64,000 nt of DNA. Source: Chlorobium sp. (GTDB taxonomy: Bacteria; Bacteroidota; Chlorobiia; Chlorobiales; Chlorobiaceae). The stretch is from NCBI GenBank assembly GCA_028277485.1, contig JANQGE010000070.1:48300-112299 (forward strand), in the 5' to 3' direction. Below the pieces are notes generated by a model. The model was given only the letters and a program-made list of their open reading frames with translations. It was not told where the DNA came from and did no database searches. A program made the position numbers and the translations under genes. Of the stretch, positions 15,602 through 23,837 are shown in pieces. The first letter of the stretch is position 1. Every line of letters starts with the position of its first letter.

Positions 15602-16192
15602 TTAGTTGTTCTTCTTTCTAAACGGCATACCAAGCTCGGAGAGCAGCGCATATGCTTCTTCGTCAGTTCTCGCTGTTGTCACAAAACTGATATCCATACC
15701 CTGAATTCTCGGTATTTTGTCAATATCGATCTCGGGAAATATGATCTGTTCCCTGACTCCTACCGTATAGTTCCCGCGACCATCAAAACTGGTGATGCTC
15801 AATCCCCGGAAATCCCGAATTCTCGGGACGGCCAATGTAACAAACCTTTCCAGAAATTCATACATATATTTCTTCCTCAGCGTAACCCTGCAGCCTATAG
15901 CCTGGCCCTCGCGAAGTTTGAAATTTGAAATAGCTTTCCTTGCCTTGCGAACCTGAGGTTTCTGACCGGTAATCTGGGCCAGTTCCTGGATCGCGGTTTC
16001 AAGAAGCTTCGGCTCCGCCGCGGCTTCGCCGACACCGATATTGACCGATATCTTGGAGAGCTTCGGCACCATCATAATATTTCTGTACTTGAACCGTACC
16101 ATAAGTGCTGGAACGACCTTATCCTTGTAGGCAGCTTCCAGGCGGGGCTTTGGAACCCCGGTGTCCTGGGCTTTTTCAGTTTTCTTTGGCAT
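15602..16192 (-). CDS. rplE: 50S ribosomal protein L5
   Basis: L5 binds 5S rRNA and touches the 30S head in the intersubunit bridge. From the ATG at 16192 the product has 196 residues (MPKKTEKAQ...). It shows the L5 signature near PKLSKISVNIGVG and the conserved REQIIFPEI and MDISFVTTARTDEEA near the C-terminus. An in-frame ATG five codons upstream (16207) is possible; neither has a strong Shine-Dalgarno. About 15 residues at the N-terminus exceed the E. coli protein. Confidence 0.95.
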   Translation of the reverse strand: MPKKTEKAQDTGVPKPRLEAAYKDKVVPALMVRFKYRNIMMVPKLSKISVNIGVGEAAAEPKLLETAIQELAQITGQKPQVRKARKAISNFKLREGQAIGCRVTLRKKYMYEFLERFVTLAVPRIRDFRGLSITSFDGRGNYTVGVREQIIFPEIDIDKIPRIQGMDISFVTTARTDEEAYALLSELGMPFRKKNN

Positions 16193-16250
16193 CTTCTTCT
16201 GCAACATTAAGCAGGATGGTCTTGGTCATCCCGCCTGGTTCATGAACTGA

Positions 16251-16493
16251 TTAGCTTTTCTTTACATTCGACGCATGAATCGGGAACTCACGTTCTATAA
16301 TCGCCCCCTGAGGATGTGTCTGTGACGGACGTACATGACGCTTCCTGATATTCACCCCTTCAACGATCACCCTGCTTTTCTGGGGCAGCACTCTCAGTAC
16401 CTTGCCTGTTTTTCCCTTGTCGTTGCCCGCAATAACAACAACAGCGTCGTTCTTCTTTACGTGCAGCTTAACTTGTTTAACACCTGTTTTCAT
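16251..16493 (-). CDS. rplX: 50S ribosomal protein L24
   Basis: L24 is an early assembly protein near the tunnel exit. The 80-residue protein contains the KOW motif (VVIAGNDKGKTGKVLRVLP at about residues 19-37) and the conserved GVNIRKRHVRPSQTHPQG. It is shorter than the roughly 100-residue E. coli protein but within the range of other phyla. It is separated from rplN by a tRNA gene. Confidence 0.97.
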   Translation of the reverse strand: MKTGVKQVKLHVKKNDAVVVIAGNDKGKTGKVLRVLPQKSRVIVEGVNIRKRHVRPSQTHPQGAIIEREFPIHASNVKKS

Positions 16494-16529
16494 GCTTCAT
16501 CTAAGAGATATGTTTTTCACAAAATCACG

Positions 16530-16602
16530 AGCGGGAGACGGGACTCGAACCCGCGACCAACAGCTTGGAAGGCTGTGACTCTACCAGCTGAGTTACTCCC
16601 GC
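16530..16602 (-). tRNA. tRNA-Gly (anticodon TCC)
   Basis: A complete cloverleaf is seen on the minus strand: 7-bp acceptor stem GCGGGAG/CTCCCGC, D-arm ACTC...GAGT, anticodon stem ACAGC/GCTGT with loop CTTCCAA (anticodon TCC, reading GGA/GGG), five-base variable region TGGTC, and T-arm GCGGG-TTCGAGT-CCCGT. The discriminator is T. CCA is not encoded, so the tRNA must be matured by a CCA-adding enzyme. It lies between rplN and rplX in the same direction, so it is probably processed out of the ribosomal-protein transcript. Confidence 0.97.
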
Positions 16603-16622
16603 TTTTTAAACCGTTCCCTGCC

Positions 16623-16991
16623 CTACAACACCTCCGGAGCAAGAGAAACAATCTTCATATACTTCCTGTCCCTCAGCTCCCTTGCAACAGGTCCGAAAAT
16701 ACGTGTTCCCCGAGGCTCACCCTGCGCATTGAGCAGCACGACAGCATTCTCGTCAAAGCGAATATATGAACCATCCTTTCTTCTCTGTTCCTTGGCACAA
16801 CGAACCACAACGGCCCTTGTCACCTCTTTCTTCTTGACGACGCCACCGGGGACCGCAGCCTTCACAGTTACCATTATCTGATCCCCAAGACCGGCATAGC
16901 GCCTCCCCGTACCGCCGAACACATGAATGCATCGAACTTTTTTAGCGCCACTGTTATCGGCTACAACCAGATTTGTCTCCTTCTGGATCAT
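16623..16991 (-). CDS. rplN: 50S ribosomal protein L14
   Basis: L14 lies on the 50S interface and takes part in bridges to 16S rRNA. The 122-residue protein begins MIQKETNLVVADNSGAKKV and ends IVSLAPEVL. The L14 signature around GDQIMVTVKAAVPGG is present. The length is exactly the usual 122. The tRNA-Gly gene follows 20 bases downstream. Confidence 0.98.
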   Translation of the reverse strand: MIQKETNLVVADNSGAKKVRCIHVFGGTGRRYAGLGDQIMVTVKAAVPGGVVKKKEVTRAVVVRCAKEQRRKDGSYIRFDENAVVLLNAQGEPRGTRIFGPVARELRDRKYMKIVSLAPEVL

Positions 16992-17033
16992 CGTACTTCA
17001 ACCTTTATTAAAAAATGAAATTGGAAATCAAGC

Positions 17034-17303
17034 TTACTTTGCCTTCTCAACGACTTCGACCAACCTGCAGCTCTTTCTTTTACTGAGAGGTCTGCACTCC
17101 ATAACCTTGACGATATCACCGATTCCGGCATCATTGTTCTGGTCATGAGCCATAAGGCGGGTCGTCTTCTTGAAATATTTCTTATAGACTGGATGCTGCA
17201 CCCTGCGCTCAACGGCAATCACAATTGCCTTGTCCATTTTATCGCTGACAACCTTGCCCACCCAGCTTTTCTTGCGGCTTCTTTCTTCAGCATTTTTTGC
17301 CAT
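17034..17303 (-). CDS. rpsQ: 30S ribosomal protein S17
   Basis: S17 is a primary binder of 16S rRNA with an OB fold. The 89-residue protein has KSWVGKVVSDKMDKAIVIAV and the S17 signature GDIVKVMECRPLSKRKSCRLVEV near the C-terminus. Order rpmC-rpsQ-rplN is standard. Confidence 0.97.
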   Translation of the reverse strand: MAKNAEERSRKKSWVGKVVSDKMDKAIVIAVERRVQHPVYKKYFKKTTRLMAHDQNNDAGIGDIVKVMECRPLSKRKSCRLVEVVEKAK

Positions 17304-17356
17304 TACCGTTCCCTGGTTTTAGGTTTCTTCCTTTGTTCAACTTTTTGTAATACACC

Positions 17357-17563
17357 TCAGGCCTCGCTGCTATCCTGCATTTCAAGCTGGCGGAGCCTGG
17401 TTTTCATCCTCGCAACATCACGGCGGGAATTGCGAAACATCATAGGGTTCTGCGGCGGCTCAATAACTTTGTAAAACTTCAGATCCGCGAGCCTGTCTTC
17501 CAGTTCTCTGATGCTATCGATGAGCTCCTGCCGGCCCATCGCTGCGATTTCATGCTTTTTCAT
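17357..17563 (-). CDS. rpmC: 50S ribosomal protein L29
   Basis: L29 is a two-helix protein at the tunnel exit where trigger factor and SRP dock. The 68-residue protein begins MKKHEIAAMGRQELIDSIR, and the second helix holds NSRRDVARMKTRLRQLE, the conserved L29 signature. The length is normal. Confidence 0.96.
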   Translation of the reverse strand: MKKHEIAAMGRQELIDSIRELEDRLADLKFYKVIEPPQNPMMFRNSRRDVARMKTRLRQLEMQDSSEA

Positions 17564-17589
17564 GGTAACTCCTCTGTCTGTTTAGCACA

Positions 17590-18003
17590 TCAACTTTCGA
17601 GATCAGGCCGAATAATAAACTTTGTTTTGATCGGCAATTTTTTGGCAGCCAGTCTGAATGCTTCGGTAGCAACTTCCGGAGGAACTCCGTCTGCTTCGAA
17701 CATGATTCTGCCGGGTTTGACAACTGCAACCCAGAACTCTGGAGTGCCTTTACCGGATCCCATACGTGTTTCCGCCGCCTTTTTCGTGACAGGTTTATCC
17801 GGAAAAATCCTGATCCAGATTTTGCCGTCTCTTTTCATGTACCTGTTCATCGCAACGCGAGCCGCCTCAATCTGACGGCTGGTTATCCAGGCAGGCTCGA
17901 GAGCTTTCAATCCATACGAACCAAAAGTGATGGTTGCTCCGCGTCCCGTATTTCCCTTCATCCTGCCGCGCTGCACTTTTCTATGCTTAACTCTCTTCGG
18001 CAT
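17590..18003 (-). CDS. rplP: 50S ribosomal protein L16
   Basis: L16 organises the A-site region of the 50S subunit. The start is set at the ATG at 18003, giving the family N-terminus MPKRVKHRKVQRGRMKG and 137 residues; another ATG lies two codons upstream. Conserved segments GSYGLKALEPAWITSRQIEAARVA, RIFPDKPVTKKAAETRMGSGKG and a final INTKFI-type stretch (PIKTKFI) are seen. Confidence 0.97.
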   Translation of the reverse strand: MPKRVKHRKVQRGRMKGNTGRGATITFGSYGLKALEPAWITSRQIEAARVAMNRYMKRDGKIWIRIFPDKPVTKKAAETRMGSGKGTPEFWVAVVKPGRIMFEADGVPPEVATEAFRLAAKKLPIKTKFIIRPDLES

Positions 18004-18088
18004 CAACATACCGGCAACTCCAATTCTTTTTCTGATTGTAAAGTCCTAACACCGCATCCAAATTTCTGCGTTTGACGATCTCTATGTC

Positions 18089-18847
18089 TCAAGCGTTCTT
18101 TTTCGGTCTGCGGCGCCTCCTGCTGCGGGAATCGCGGCCTCCCCTCGGCCTCTGCTCGCTCCGGCGCTCCCTTATCTTCTTCATTTCTTCCTCTTCAACG
18201 GCATCGATGCGCTGGATAAGAACCTCTCCTTTATACACCCACACCTTGACACCGATCGCTCCGGCAATAGTATGAGCGGTAACACTTGCATAATCAACGT
18301 TTGCACGGAGGGTATGCAGCGGAATCTTGCCTTCTTTATACTGCTCCGCCCGAGCGATTTCGACACCGCCGAGCCTTCCTGCACAACGTATGCGAATACC
18401 TTCGGCACCCGCCCGCATCGCCTGCTGAATAGCTTGTTTCATCGCACGACGGAAAGAAACCCGGTTCTCGAGCTGATAGGCGATATTTTCACCGATAAGC
18501 TGCGCCTCAACCTCAGGCTTGACAACCTCGACAACGTCGATTTTCACCTCTTTGCCGGTAATACGGCTCAGCTCCTGGGAAAGATTGTTGATCTCCTCTC
18601 CCTTTCTGCCCACCACGGCACCCGGACGAGCAGCAAAAATATTGATTTTGATATGTTTGGTCGTACGCTCGATAACTATCCTGGCGATACCGGCTCGCTC
18701 TTTTTTCAAACGGGCGTTGACATAGTTCCGGATCACCTGATCCTGCTTGAGTTTCTGGGCAATTACCGGCCCGTCATCATACCATCTTGATGTCCAGTCC
18801 TTAATAATCCCTAATCTGAATCCAGTAGGATGAACTTTCTGACCCAA
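18089..18847 (-). CDS. rpsC: 30S ribosomal protein S3
   Basis: S3 lines the mRNA entry site of the 30S head. The 252-residue protein begins MGQKVHPTGFRLGI and has a KH domain (residues about 40-110, with VVGRKGEEINNLSQELS). The C-terminal S3 domain contains GAEGIRIRCAGRLGGVEIAR, and the tail is Arg-rich. The length is slightly above that of E. coli owing to the tail. Confidence 0.97.
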   Translation of the reverse strand: MGQKVHPTGFRLGIIKDWTSRWYDDGPVIAQKLKQDQVIRNYVNARLKKERAGIARIVIERTTKHIKINIFAARPGAVVGRKGEEINNLSQELSRITGKEVKIDVVEVVKPEVEAQLIGENIAYQLENRVSFRRAMKQAIQQAMRAGAEGIRIRCAGRLGGVEIARAEQYKEGKIPLHTLRANVDYASVTAHTIAGAIGVKVWVYKGEVLIQRIDAVEEEEMKKIRERRSEQRPRGGRDSRSRRRRRPKKNA

Positions 18848-18868
18848 TGTTAGCTCCTCGTTGTTTAT

Positions 18869-19222
18869 TTATTTTACTGGATACACCTTATCGACGACTA
18901 TCGTCAAGTGGTTTGAACGCTTGCGAATCCTGTACGCACGGCCCATAGGGGCCGGTAACATACGTTTCATTGTCGGTCCTTCGTCGACAAATATCTCCTT
19001 GATAAACAGGTCGTTGTCACTTGCCCTTTCGTCAGGATTTTGCTGGGAATAGTTCGCAACCGCAGACTTGAGCGCCTGCATCACGTTGCGGGATGCGGCT
19101 TTTGTCGAATTCATCAGGATCGCTCTGGCTTGGTCAACCTGCTTCCCGCGAATGAGACCCGCCACAATGCGCATCTTCCTGGGCGATGTCGGTGTGTGCC
19201 GCAATACTGCTTTAGCTTGCAT
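18869..19222 (-). CDS. rplV: 50S ribosomal protein L22
   Basis: L22 reaches into the peptide tunnel with a long beta-hairpin and is a site of macrolide resistance. The 117-residue protein begins MQAKAVLRHTPTSPRKMRIV and has the hairpin segment KRMLPAPMGRAYRIRKRSNHL, where resistance deletions usually fall; it appears intact. The order rpsS-rplV-rpsC is standard. Confidence 0.97.
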   Translation of the reverse strand: MQAKAVLRHTPTSPRKMRIVAGLIRGKQVDQARAILMNSTKAASRNVMQALKSAVANYSQQNPDERASDNDLFIKEIFVDEGPTMKRMLPAPMGRAYRIRKRSNHLTIVVDKVYPVK

Positions 19223-19251
19223 ATCTTCTTAACTTTTCCGCGTTATTCCGT

Positions 19252-19548
19252 TTACTTTCTCCTTGGCGCCGAACCGCCCTTCTCAGACTTACCGCCGGCA
19301 TGGCCGCGGTACGTTCTTGTAGGAGCAAACTCTCCTAACTTGTGCCCCACCATATTCTCACTGATATATACCGGGATGTGTGTTTTCCCGTTATGCACCG
19401 CGATGGTGTGGCCGACAAAATCAGGCGATATCATCGAGCTTCTTGACCATGTTTTCACCACCTTCTTCTCACCTTTGCCGTTCATCTCGAGAATCCGCCT
19501 TTCCAGCTTGCTTTCGATAAACGGCCCTTTTTTAAGTGATCTTGGCAT
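19252..19548 (-). CDS. rpsS: 30S ribosomal protein S19
   Basis: S19 forms a complex with S13 in the 30S head. The 98-residue protein begins MPRSLKKGPFIESKL and has the signature around FVGHTIAVHNGKTHIPVYIS and GHKLGEFAPTRTYRGHAG. Length and position are standard. Confidence 0.98.
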   Translation of the reverse strand: MPRSLKKGPFIESKLERRILEMNGKGEKKVVKTWSRSSMISPDFVGHTIAVHNGKTHIPVYISENMVGHKLGEFAPTRTYRGHAGGKSEKGGSAPRRK

Positions 19549-19583
19549 AGTTCTCTCTCTGCTTGTATTTATTGCTTCCCTGC

Positions 19584-20423
19584 CTATTTCGCTTTACGAC
19601 CCCGGACAATCAGCTTGCCCGATGCCTTCTTTTTATTTCTGGTCTTCATACCTTTTGCAATCTGGCCCCACGGTGATTTCGGATGTTTACGGCCGCCACC
19701 GGATTTCGATTTACCTTCACCGCCGCCCATCGGATGATCGACAGGGTTCATCGCCATACCGCGCGTCTGCGGCCTGATCCCGAGCCAGCGGCTTCTTCCC
19801 GCCTTGCCGAGCACGACATTTTCATGGTCGTCGTTGCCGATACCGCCTATGGTTGCACGGCACTCGATCCGAACCTTGCGGATTTCGCCGGACGGAAGCT
19901 TGAGCGTCGCGTGATTACCCTCTTTCGCTGCAAGCACCGCAAATGCACCCGCCGAACGCACCATCTGCCCCCCCTTGCCCATCTTCATCTCGATGTTATG
20001 CACATCCGTACCAAGAGGGATATTTTTCAAAGGCATGGTGTTGCCGACCTTGACCTCTACCTTTTCGCCGCTCTGCAGCATATCACCGACATGCAACCCT
20101 TTAGGAGCGAGAATATAACGTTTTTCCCCATCGGCATAATGCAGTAATGCGATTCTTGCCGAACGGTTCGGATCATACTCAATCGCCGCAACTTTTGCAG
20201 GAACATTGTCCTTGTTGCGCTTGAAATCGATGATACGGTAAAAACGCTTGTGCCCCCCGCCTCTATGCCGTGAAGTAATACGTCCTGCCCGGTTTCTGCC
20301 GCCCGATTTTTTCAGGGGGGCAAGCAAACTTTTTTCAGGCTTGCTTTTGGTGATTTCCTCGAATCCGGAGTATGATAGATACCTCGATGCCGGTGTAACC
20401 GGGCCTAATTTCCTGATCGCCAT
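19584..20423 (-). CDS. rplB: 50S ribosomal protein L2
   Basis: L2 is needed for subunit association and peptidyl transfer. The 279-residue protein has the N-terminal RNA-binding domain, the KOW-like domain, and the C-terminal signature MNPVDHPMGGGEGKSKSGG, which includes the His important for peptidyl transferase activity. The length is normal. It lies 14 bp downstream of rplW. Confidence 0.98.
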   Translation of the reverse strand: MAIRKLGPVTPASRYLSYSGFEEITKSKPEKSLLAPLKKSGGRNRAGRITSRHRGGGHKRFYRIIDFKRNKDNVPAKVAAIEYDPNRSARIALLHYADGEKRYILAPKGLHVGDMLQSGEKVEVKVGNTMPLKNIPLGTDVHNIEMKMGKGGQMVRSAGAFAVLAAKEGNHATLKLPSGEIRKVRIECRATIGGIGNDDHENVVLGKAGRSRWLGIRPQTRGMAMNPVDHPMGGGEGKSKSGGGRKHPKSPWGQIAKGMKTRNKKKASGKLIVRGRKAK

Positions 20424-20436
20424 TGTGAACTATTGT

Positions 20437-20766
20437 CTAACCTTTATCGGATTTCTTTTCCTCTCCCTGTTCAGTCGAACCGGAATAATAATCGATTACC
20501 TGCCCCTTTTTGAGCGTGATAACCGCCTTCTTCCAGTTGCTTTTCTTGCCCGCAATCAACCCCTTGCGCGTATACTGCCGCTTTGCTTTCCCATAACAGT
20601 TCACGGTACGGACCGACTGTACATCAACGCCGAACTTTTCCTCAACAGCTCTCCTGATATCTGTTTTATCGGCACCAGCCTTGACTTTAAAGGCATACTG
20701 ACCCTGCTGCTCGGTCAAGCGCGTGCTCTTTTCCGTAAGCCAGGGCTGCAATAACGGATTTCTCAT
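20437..20766 (-). CDS. rplW: 50S ribosomal protein L23
   Basis: L23 docks trigger factor and SRP at the tunnel exit. From the ATG at 20766 the protein has 109 residues (MRNPLLQPWLTEKSTRL...), with the usual L23 fold and a central basic loop RQYTRKGLIAGKKSNWKKAVI. A GAGGTGG lies immediately upstream of this ATG; a further upstream ATG falls at the edge of the repeat element and is rejected. A MITE-like copy separates it from rplD. Confidence 0.95.
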   Translation of the reverse strand: MRNPLLQPWLTEKSTRLTEQQGQYAFKVKAGADKTDIRRAVEEKFGVDVQSVRTVNCYGKAKRQYTRKGLIAGKKSNWKKAVITLKKGQVIDYYSGSTEQGEEKKSDKG

Positions 20767-20796
20767 AACCACCTCTTTTTTGCTGTCTCTACTGTA

Positions 20797-20884
20797 GGGC
20801 ACCTCTATTTATTCCGCGGCTCAATTGCTTCGTTGAGCGGACAGAAAGGGACTTGAACCGCTCATGACAATACATAAAGGCGCC
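20797..20884. repeat. MITE-like element, copy C between rplD and rplW
   Basis: An 88-bp short form: left end GGGCACCTCTATTTATTCCG, inner CAATTGCTTCGTTGAGCGG, right end CCGCTCATGACAATACATAA then GGCGCC. The central part of copy A is absent. It begins five bases after the rplD stop (minus strand) and ends 30 bases before the rplW start, so it lies wholly within the S10 operon transcript and can fold as a long hairpin. Confidence 0.85.
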
Positions 20885-20889
20885 TTGTG

Positions 20890-21516
20890 TTAACCCAGTG
20901 TTTCTTCTATCTGCTTCAGTGCAGTCTTCTGCATGAGCACTGTTTGGCTGTCAAGTATATCATATGTTGACGCATTGTCCGCAACCATAACGTTAAGCGC
21001 GGGGATATTTCTTCCCGACTTGACGACGTTATCGTTATGTTCGGACATCAACATCAGCGTTTTTTTGCTGTCGAGACCGAGATTTTTCAGTACATCAGCC
21101 ATCTGCTTCGTCTTGATCCGATCGAATCCGAAGTCCTCGACCACAACAATCCCTCCTTCACGGGCCTTGGTTGTCAATGCCGAGCAGCGTGCAAGACGTT
21201 TTACCTTCTTATTGACTTTCAGCCCATAATCACGCGGTTTGGGACCGAAGATCGATCCGCCCCCCACCATCAAAGGTGAACGGCTCGACCCCTGCCTGGC
21301 GCGACCAGTACCTTTCTGCCTGTAAGGCTTTCTCCCCCCCCCTCGGATTTCGGAACGGTTTTTTACTTTATGCGTACCCTGTCTCCTGTTTGCCATGATG
21401 GACTTTACATCAAGATACATAGCATGTTCCGACACTTCAGCGGCAAACACATCGTCACTCAGCTTTACAACTTCACCGGTTTCCGAACCTTCTGTATTTA
21501 AAACTTTAAGTTCCAT
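20890..21516 (-). CDS. rplD: 50S ribosomal protein L4
   Basis: L4 lines the exit tunnel with an extended loop and in enteric bacteria also controls the S10 operon. The 208-residue protein shows the basic loop RQGTHKVKNRSEIRGGGRKPYRQKGTGRARQGS in pieces from about residue 43, followed by SPLMVGGGSIFGPKPRDY, and an alpha/beta globular part. The length is standard. No S10-leader-like control structure was identified upstream of rpsJ. Confidence 0.97.
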   Translation of the reverse strand: MELKVLNTEGSETGEVVKLSDDVFAAEVSEHAMYLDVKSIMANRRQGTHKVKNRSEIRGGGRKPYRQKGTGRARQGSSRSPLMVGGGSIFGPKPRDYGLKVNKKVKRLARCSALTTKAREGGIVVVEDFGFDRIKTKQMADVLKNLGLDSKKTLMLMSEHNDNVVKSGRNIPALNVMVADNASTYDILDSQTVLMQKTALKQIEETLG

Positions 21517-21535
21517 GTTTCCCTGTACTCACGTT

Positions 21536-22165
21536 TTACTTGTTCGAAGAAACAATCTGCACATACGAGTTGTTAACGCCCGGAACAGCGCCCTTTATAA
21601 CCAGAAGATTTGATTCCGGTATAACCTTCATAATCTCCACTCCTTTTACCCTGACTGTCTTGCCGCCCATACGCCCGGCCATCTTTGTTCCTTTGAACGT
21701 ACGTGACGGATCGGATGCACCGCCAACCGAGCCGGGAGCACGCAGCCGGTCCGACTGGCCATGGGTTCTTGAACCACCGCCGAAATTATGACGCTTGACG
21801 ACACCGGCAAAACCCTTACCTTTCGACACCCCGCGGACATCGACAGTTTCACCTTCACGGAACATTTCAACATTTACAGGGCTGCCCAACTCAAGATCGG
21901 CTCCCATAACATCTTTACCAAACTCGGCAATCTTGTAACCCGGAGTCACCCCCGCTCTTGCATAATGCCCTCTCACGGGTTTGGAGACCTTGGCCTCTTT
22001 CCGTTCGCCTATGCTCAACTGGTATGCCTCATAACCATCATTGTCTGCGGTTTTAACCTGTGAGACAAAACACGGCCCTGCCTGAATAACCGTACACGGT
22101 ACCGCTTCGCGGTTCGCATTATATATGCGGGTCATACCTATTTTTCTACCAAGAATCGCAGCCAT
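21536..22165 (-). CDS. rplC: 50S ribosomal protein L3
   Basis: L3 is an early assembly protein whose loop reaches the peptidyl transferase centre. From the ATG at 22165 the protein has 209 residues (MAAILGRKIGMTRIY...), matching the family start. An in-frame ATG at 22189 overlaps the rpsJ stop in TAATG, which would favour coupled translation of an eight-residue longer form; the choice is open. The L3 signature FAGVVKRHNFGGGSRTHGQS and loop are intact. Confidence 0.95.
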   Translation of the reverse strand: MAAILGRKIGMTRIYNANREAVPCTVIQAGPCFVSQVKTADNDGYEAYQLSIGERKEAKVSKPVRGHYARAGVTPGYKIAEFGKDVMGADLELGSPVNVEMFREGETVDVRGVSKGKGFAGVVKRHNFGGGSRTHGQSDRLRAPGSVGGASDPSRTFKGTKMAGRMGGKTVRVKGVEIMKVIPESNLLVIKGAVPGVNNSYVQIVSSNK

Positions 22166-22188
22166 CTCCGATTGCTTTTCAGTTTTCA

Positions 22189-22500
22189 TTAAGACTTTAT
22201 TTCAACATCCACGCCGCTCGGAAGCTCAAGCTTCATCAGCATATCAATCGTCTTGCCGGTCGGGTTTATGATCTCGATCAACCTCTTGTGTGATGAAAAA
22301 GCAAACTGTTCCCGGGATTTCTTGTCGACATGCGGAGACCGGTTAACTGTATACACATGAGTTCTGGTTGGCAACGGGATCGGACCGAAGATGATCGCAT
22401 CCGTCTGCTTTACCACATCGATAATCTTGACGGCCCATTTGTCCACCAGACTATGATCATAGGATTTTAGCTTTATTCTGATCTTTTGCTGAACAGCCAC
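22189..22500 (-). CDS. rpsJ: 30S ribosomal protein S10
   Basis: S10 is a 30S head protein and, with NusB, part of antitermination complexes. The 103-residue protein begins MAVQQKIRIKLKSYDHSLVD and has the signature GPIPLPTRTHVYTVNRSPHVDK. The length is typical. It is the first gene of the S10 set and is separated from tuf by a strong terminator hairpin, so its own promoter or read-through is required. Confidence 0.98.
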   Translation of the reverse strand: MAVQQKIRIKLKSYDHSLVDKWAVKIIDVVKQTDAIIFGPIPLPTRTHVYTVNRSPHVDKKSREQFAFSSHKRLIEIINPTGKTIDMLMKLELPSGVDVEIKS

Positions 22501-22530
22501 TTGTCTTATCCTCTATTCAATGTTTAGAAT

Positions 22531-22560
22531 AAAAAGGGGCGGGCTATCATGTCCCGCCCC
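22531..22560 (-). terminator. Intrinsic terminator after tuf
   Basis: On the minus strand a perfect 8-bp GC stem (GGGGCGGG / CCCGCCCC) with a nine-base loop is followed by TTTTTATT. It lies 21 bases after the tuf stop and 31 bases before rpsJ. It is a textbook rho-independent terminator and separates the str gene set from the S10 set. Confidence 0.9.
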
Positions 22561-22581
22561 ACTGCGAACAGCATCCGTGCC

Positions 22582-23763
22582 TTACTCGATAATCTGGGTT
22601 ACGGTACCGGCGCCTACCGTACGGCCACCCTCACGGATAGCAAACCTTAAATTCTCATCCATGGCAATCGGGACGATAAGCTCCGCCTCGATTGACAAAT
22701 TGTCACCGGGCATGACCATCTCGACACCTTCCGGAAGCGTCACCGAACCGGTAACGTCGGTGGTTCTGAAATAAAACTGCGGCCGATAACCGTTGAAAAA
22801 CGGAGTGTGACGGCCACCTTCCTCTTTTTTCAGGATGTATACCTCAGCCTTGAACTTGGTATGCGGTGTGATGGAGCCGGGCTTGGCAACAACCATGCCT
22901 CGTTCGATTTCATCCTTGTCGACGCCTCTGAACAGGAGACCTGCATTGTCACCAGCCTGCCCCTCATCAAGCGTTTTCTGGAACATCTCGATACCGGTAA
23001 CAACAGTCTTTCTGGTAGGTTTGATACCGACAAGCTCAACTTCCTCGTTGATCTTGATAATCCCACGCTCGATACGACCTGTACCGACAGTACCGCGACC
23101 TGAAATGGAGAACACATCCTCTACCGGCATCAGGAAAGGTTTGTCAACGTCACGAACAGGCTCGGGAATGTAGTTGTCAACCGCATCCATAAGCTCGACA
23201 ATAGCCTTTTCAGCTTCTGCATCCCCTTCAAGCGCTTTGAGAGCCGAACCACTGATGATCGGAATATCGTCACCAGGGAACTCATACTCCGACAAAAGCT
23301 CACGGAGCTCAAGCTCGACAAGTTCGAGAAGTTCCGGGTCAGCAATATCAACCTTGTTCAGGAACACAACAAGCGCAGGAACATTCACCTGGCGCGCAAG
23401 CAGAATGTGCTCACGGGTTTGCGGCATAGGACCGTCCGTACCGGCAACAACAAGGATCGCACCATCCATCTGCGCAGCACCGGTAATCATGTTTTTGATA
23501 TAGTCAGCGTGACCGGGACAGTCTATATGAGCGTAATGACGTTTTCCTGTCTGATACTCGACATGAGCAGTTGAAATGGTAATGCCGCGCTCCCTTTCTT
23601 CCGGAGCTTTGTCGATTTCACCGAATTCGCGCTTTTCAGCCATCCCCTGCTTCGCAAGAACCATTGTAATCGCTGCGGTCAGGGTTGTTTTACCATGATC
23701 GACATGACCGATGGTACCAATATTGACATGGGGTTTCTCCCTCTTGTAGGCCTCTTTTGCCAT
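22582..23763 (-). CDS. tuf: Elongation factor Tu
   Basis: EF-Tu carries aminoacyl-tRNA to the ribosome. The 393-residue protein has the G1 loop GHVDHGKTTLT (residues 18-28), the switch I RGITIS, the G3 DCPGHADY, the G4 NKVD and the G5 SGSALKA, then domains II and III ending GAGTVTQIIE. All GTPase motifs are intact. It is the last gene of the str operon, with an intrinsic terminator after it. Confidence 0.99.
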   Translation of the reverse strand: MAKEAYKREKPHVNIGTIGHVDHGKTTLTAAITMVLAKQGMAEKREFGEIDKAPEERERGITISTAHVEYQTGKRHYAHIDCPGHADYIKNMITGAAQMDGAILVVAGTDGPMPQTREHILLARQVNVPALVVFLNKVDIADPELLELVELELRELLSEYEFPGDDIPIISGSALKALEGDAEAEKAIVELMDAVDNYIPEPVRDVDKPFLMPVEDVFSISGRGTVGTGRIERGIIKINEEVELVGIKPTRKTVVTGIEMFQKTLDEGQAGDNAGLLFRGVDKDEIERGMVVAKPGSITPHTKFKAEVYILKKEEGGRHTPFFNGYRPQFYFRTTDVTGSVTLPEGVEMVMPGDNLSIEAELIVPIAMDENLRFAIREGGRTVGAGTVTQIIE

Positions 23764-23837
23764 ATCTCGTCTCCCTCTATCGGTTAACTGTTGTTGTTAT
23801 ACAAAAAATACACTTGTCCGTTATAGCTTGTTCTTGC

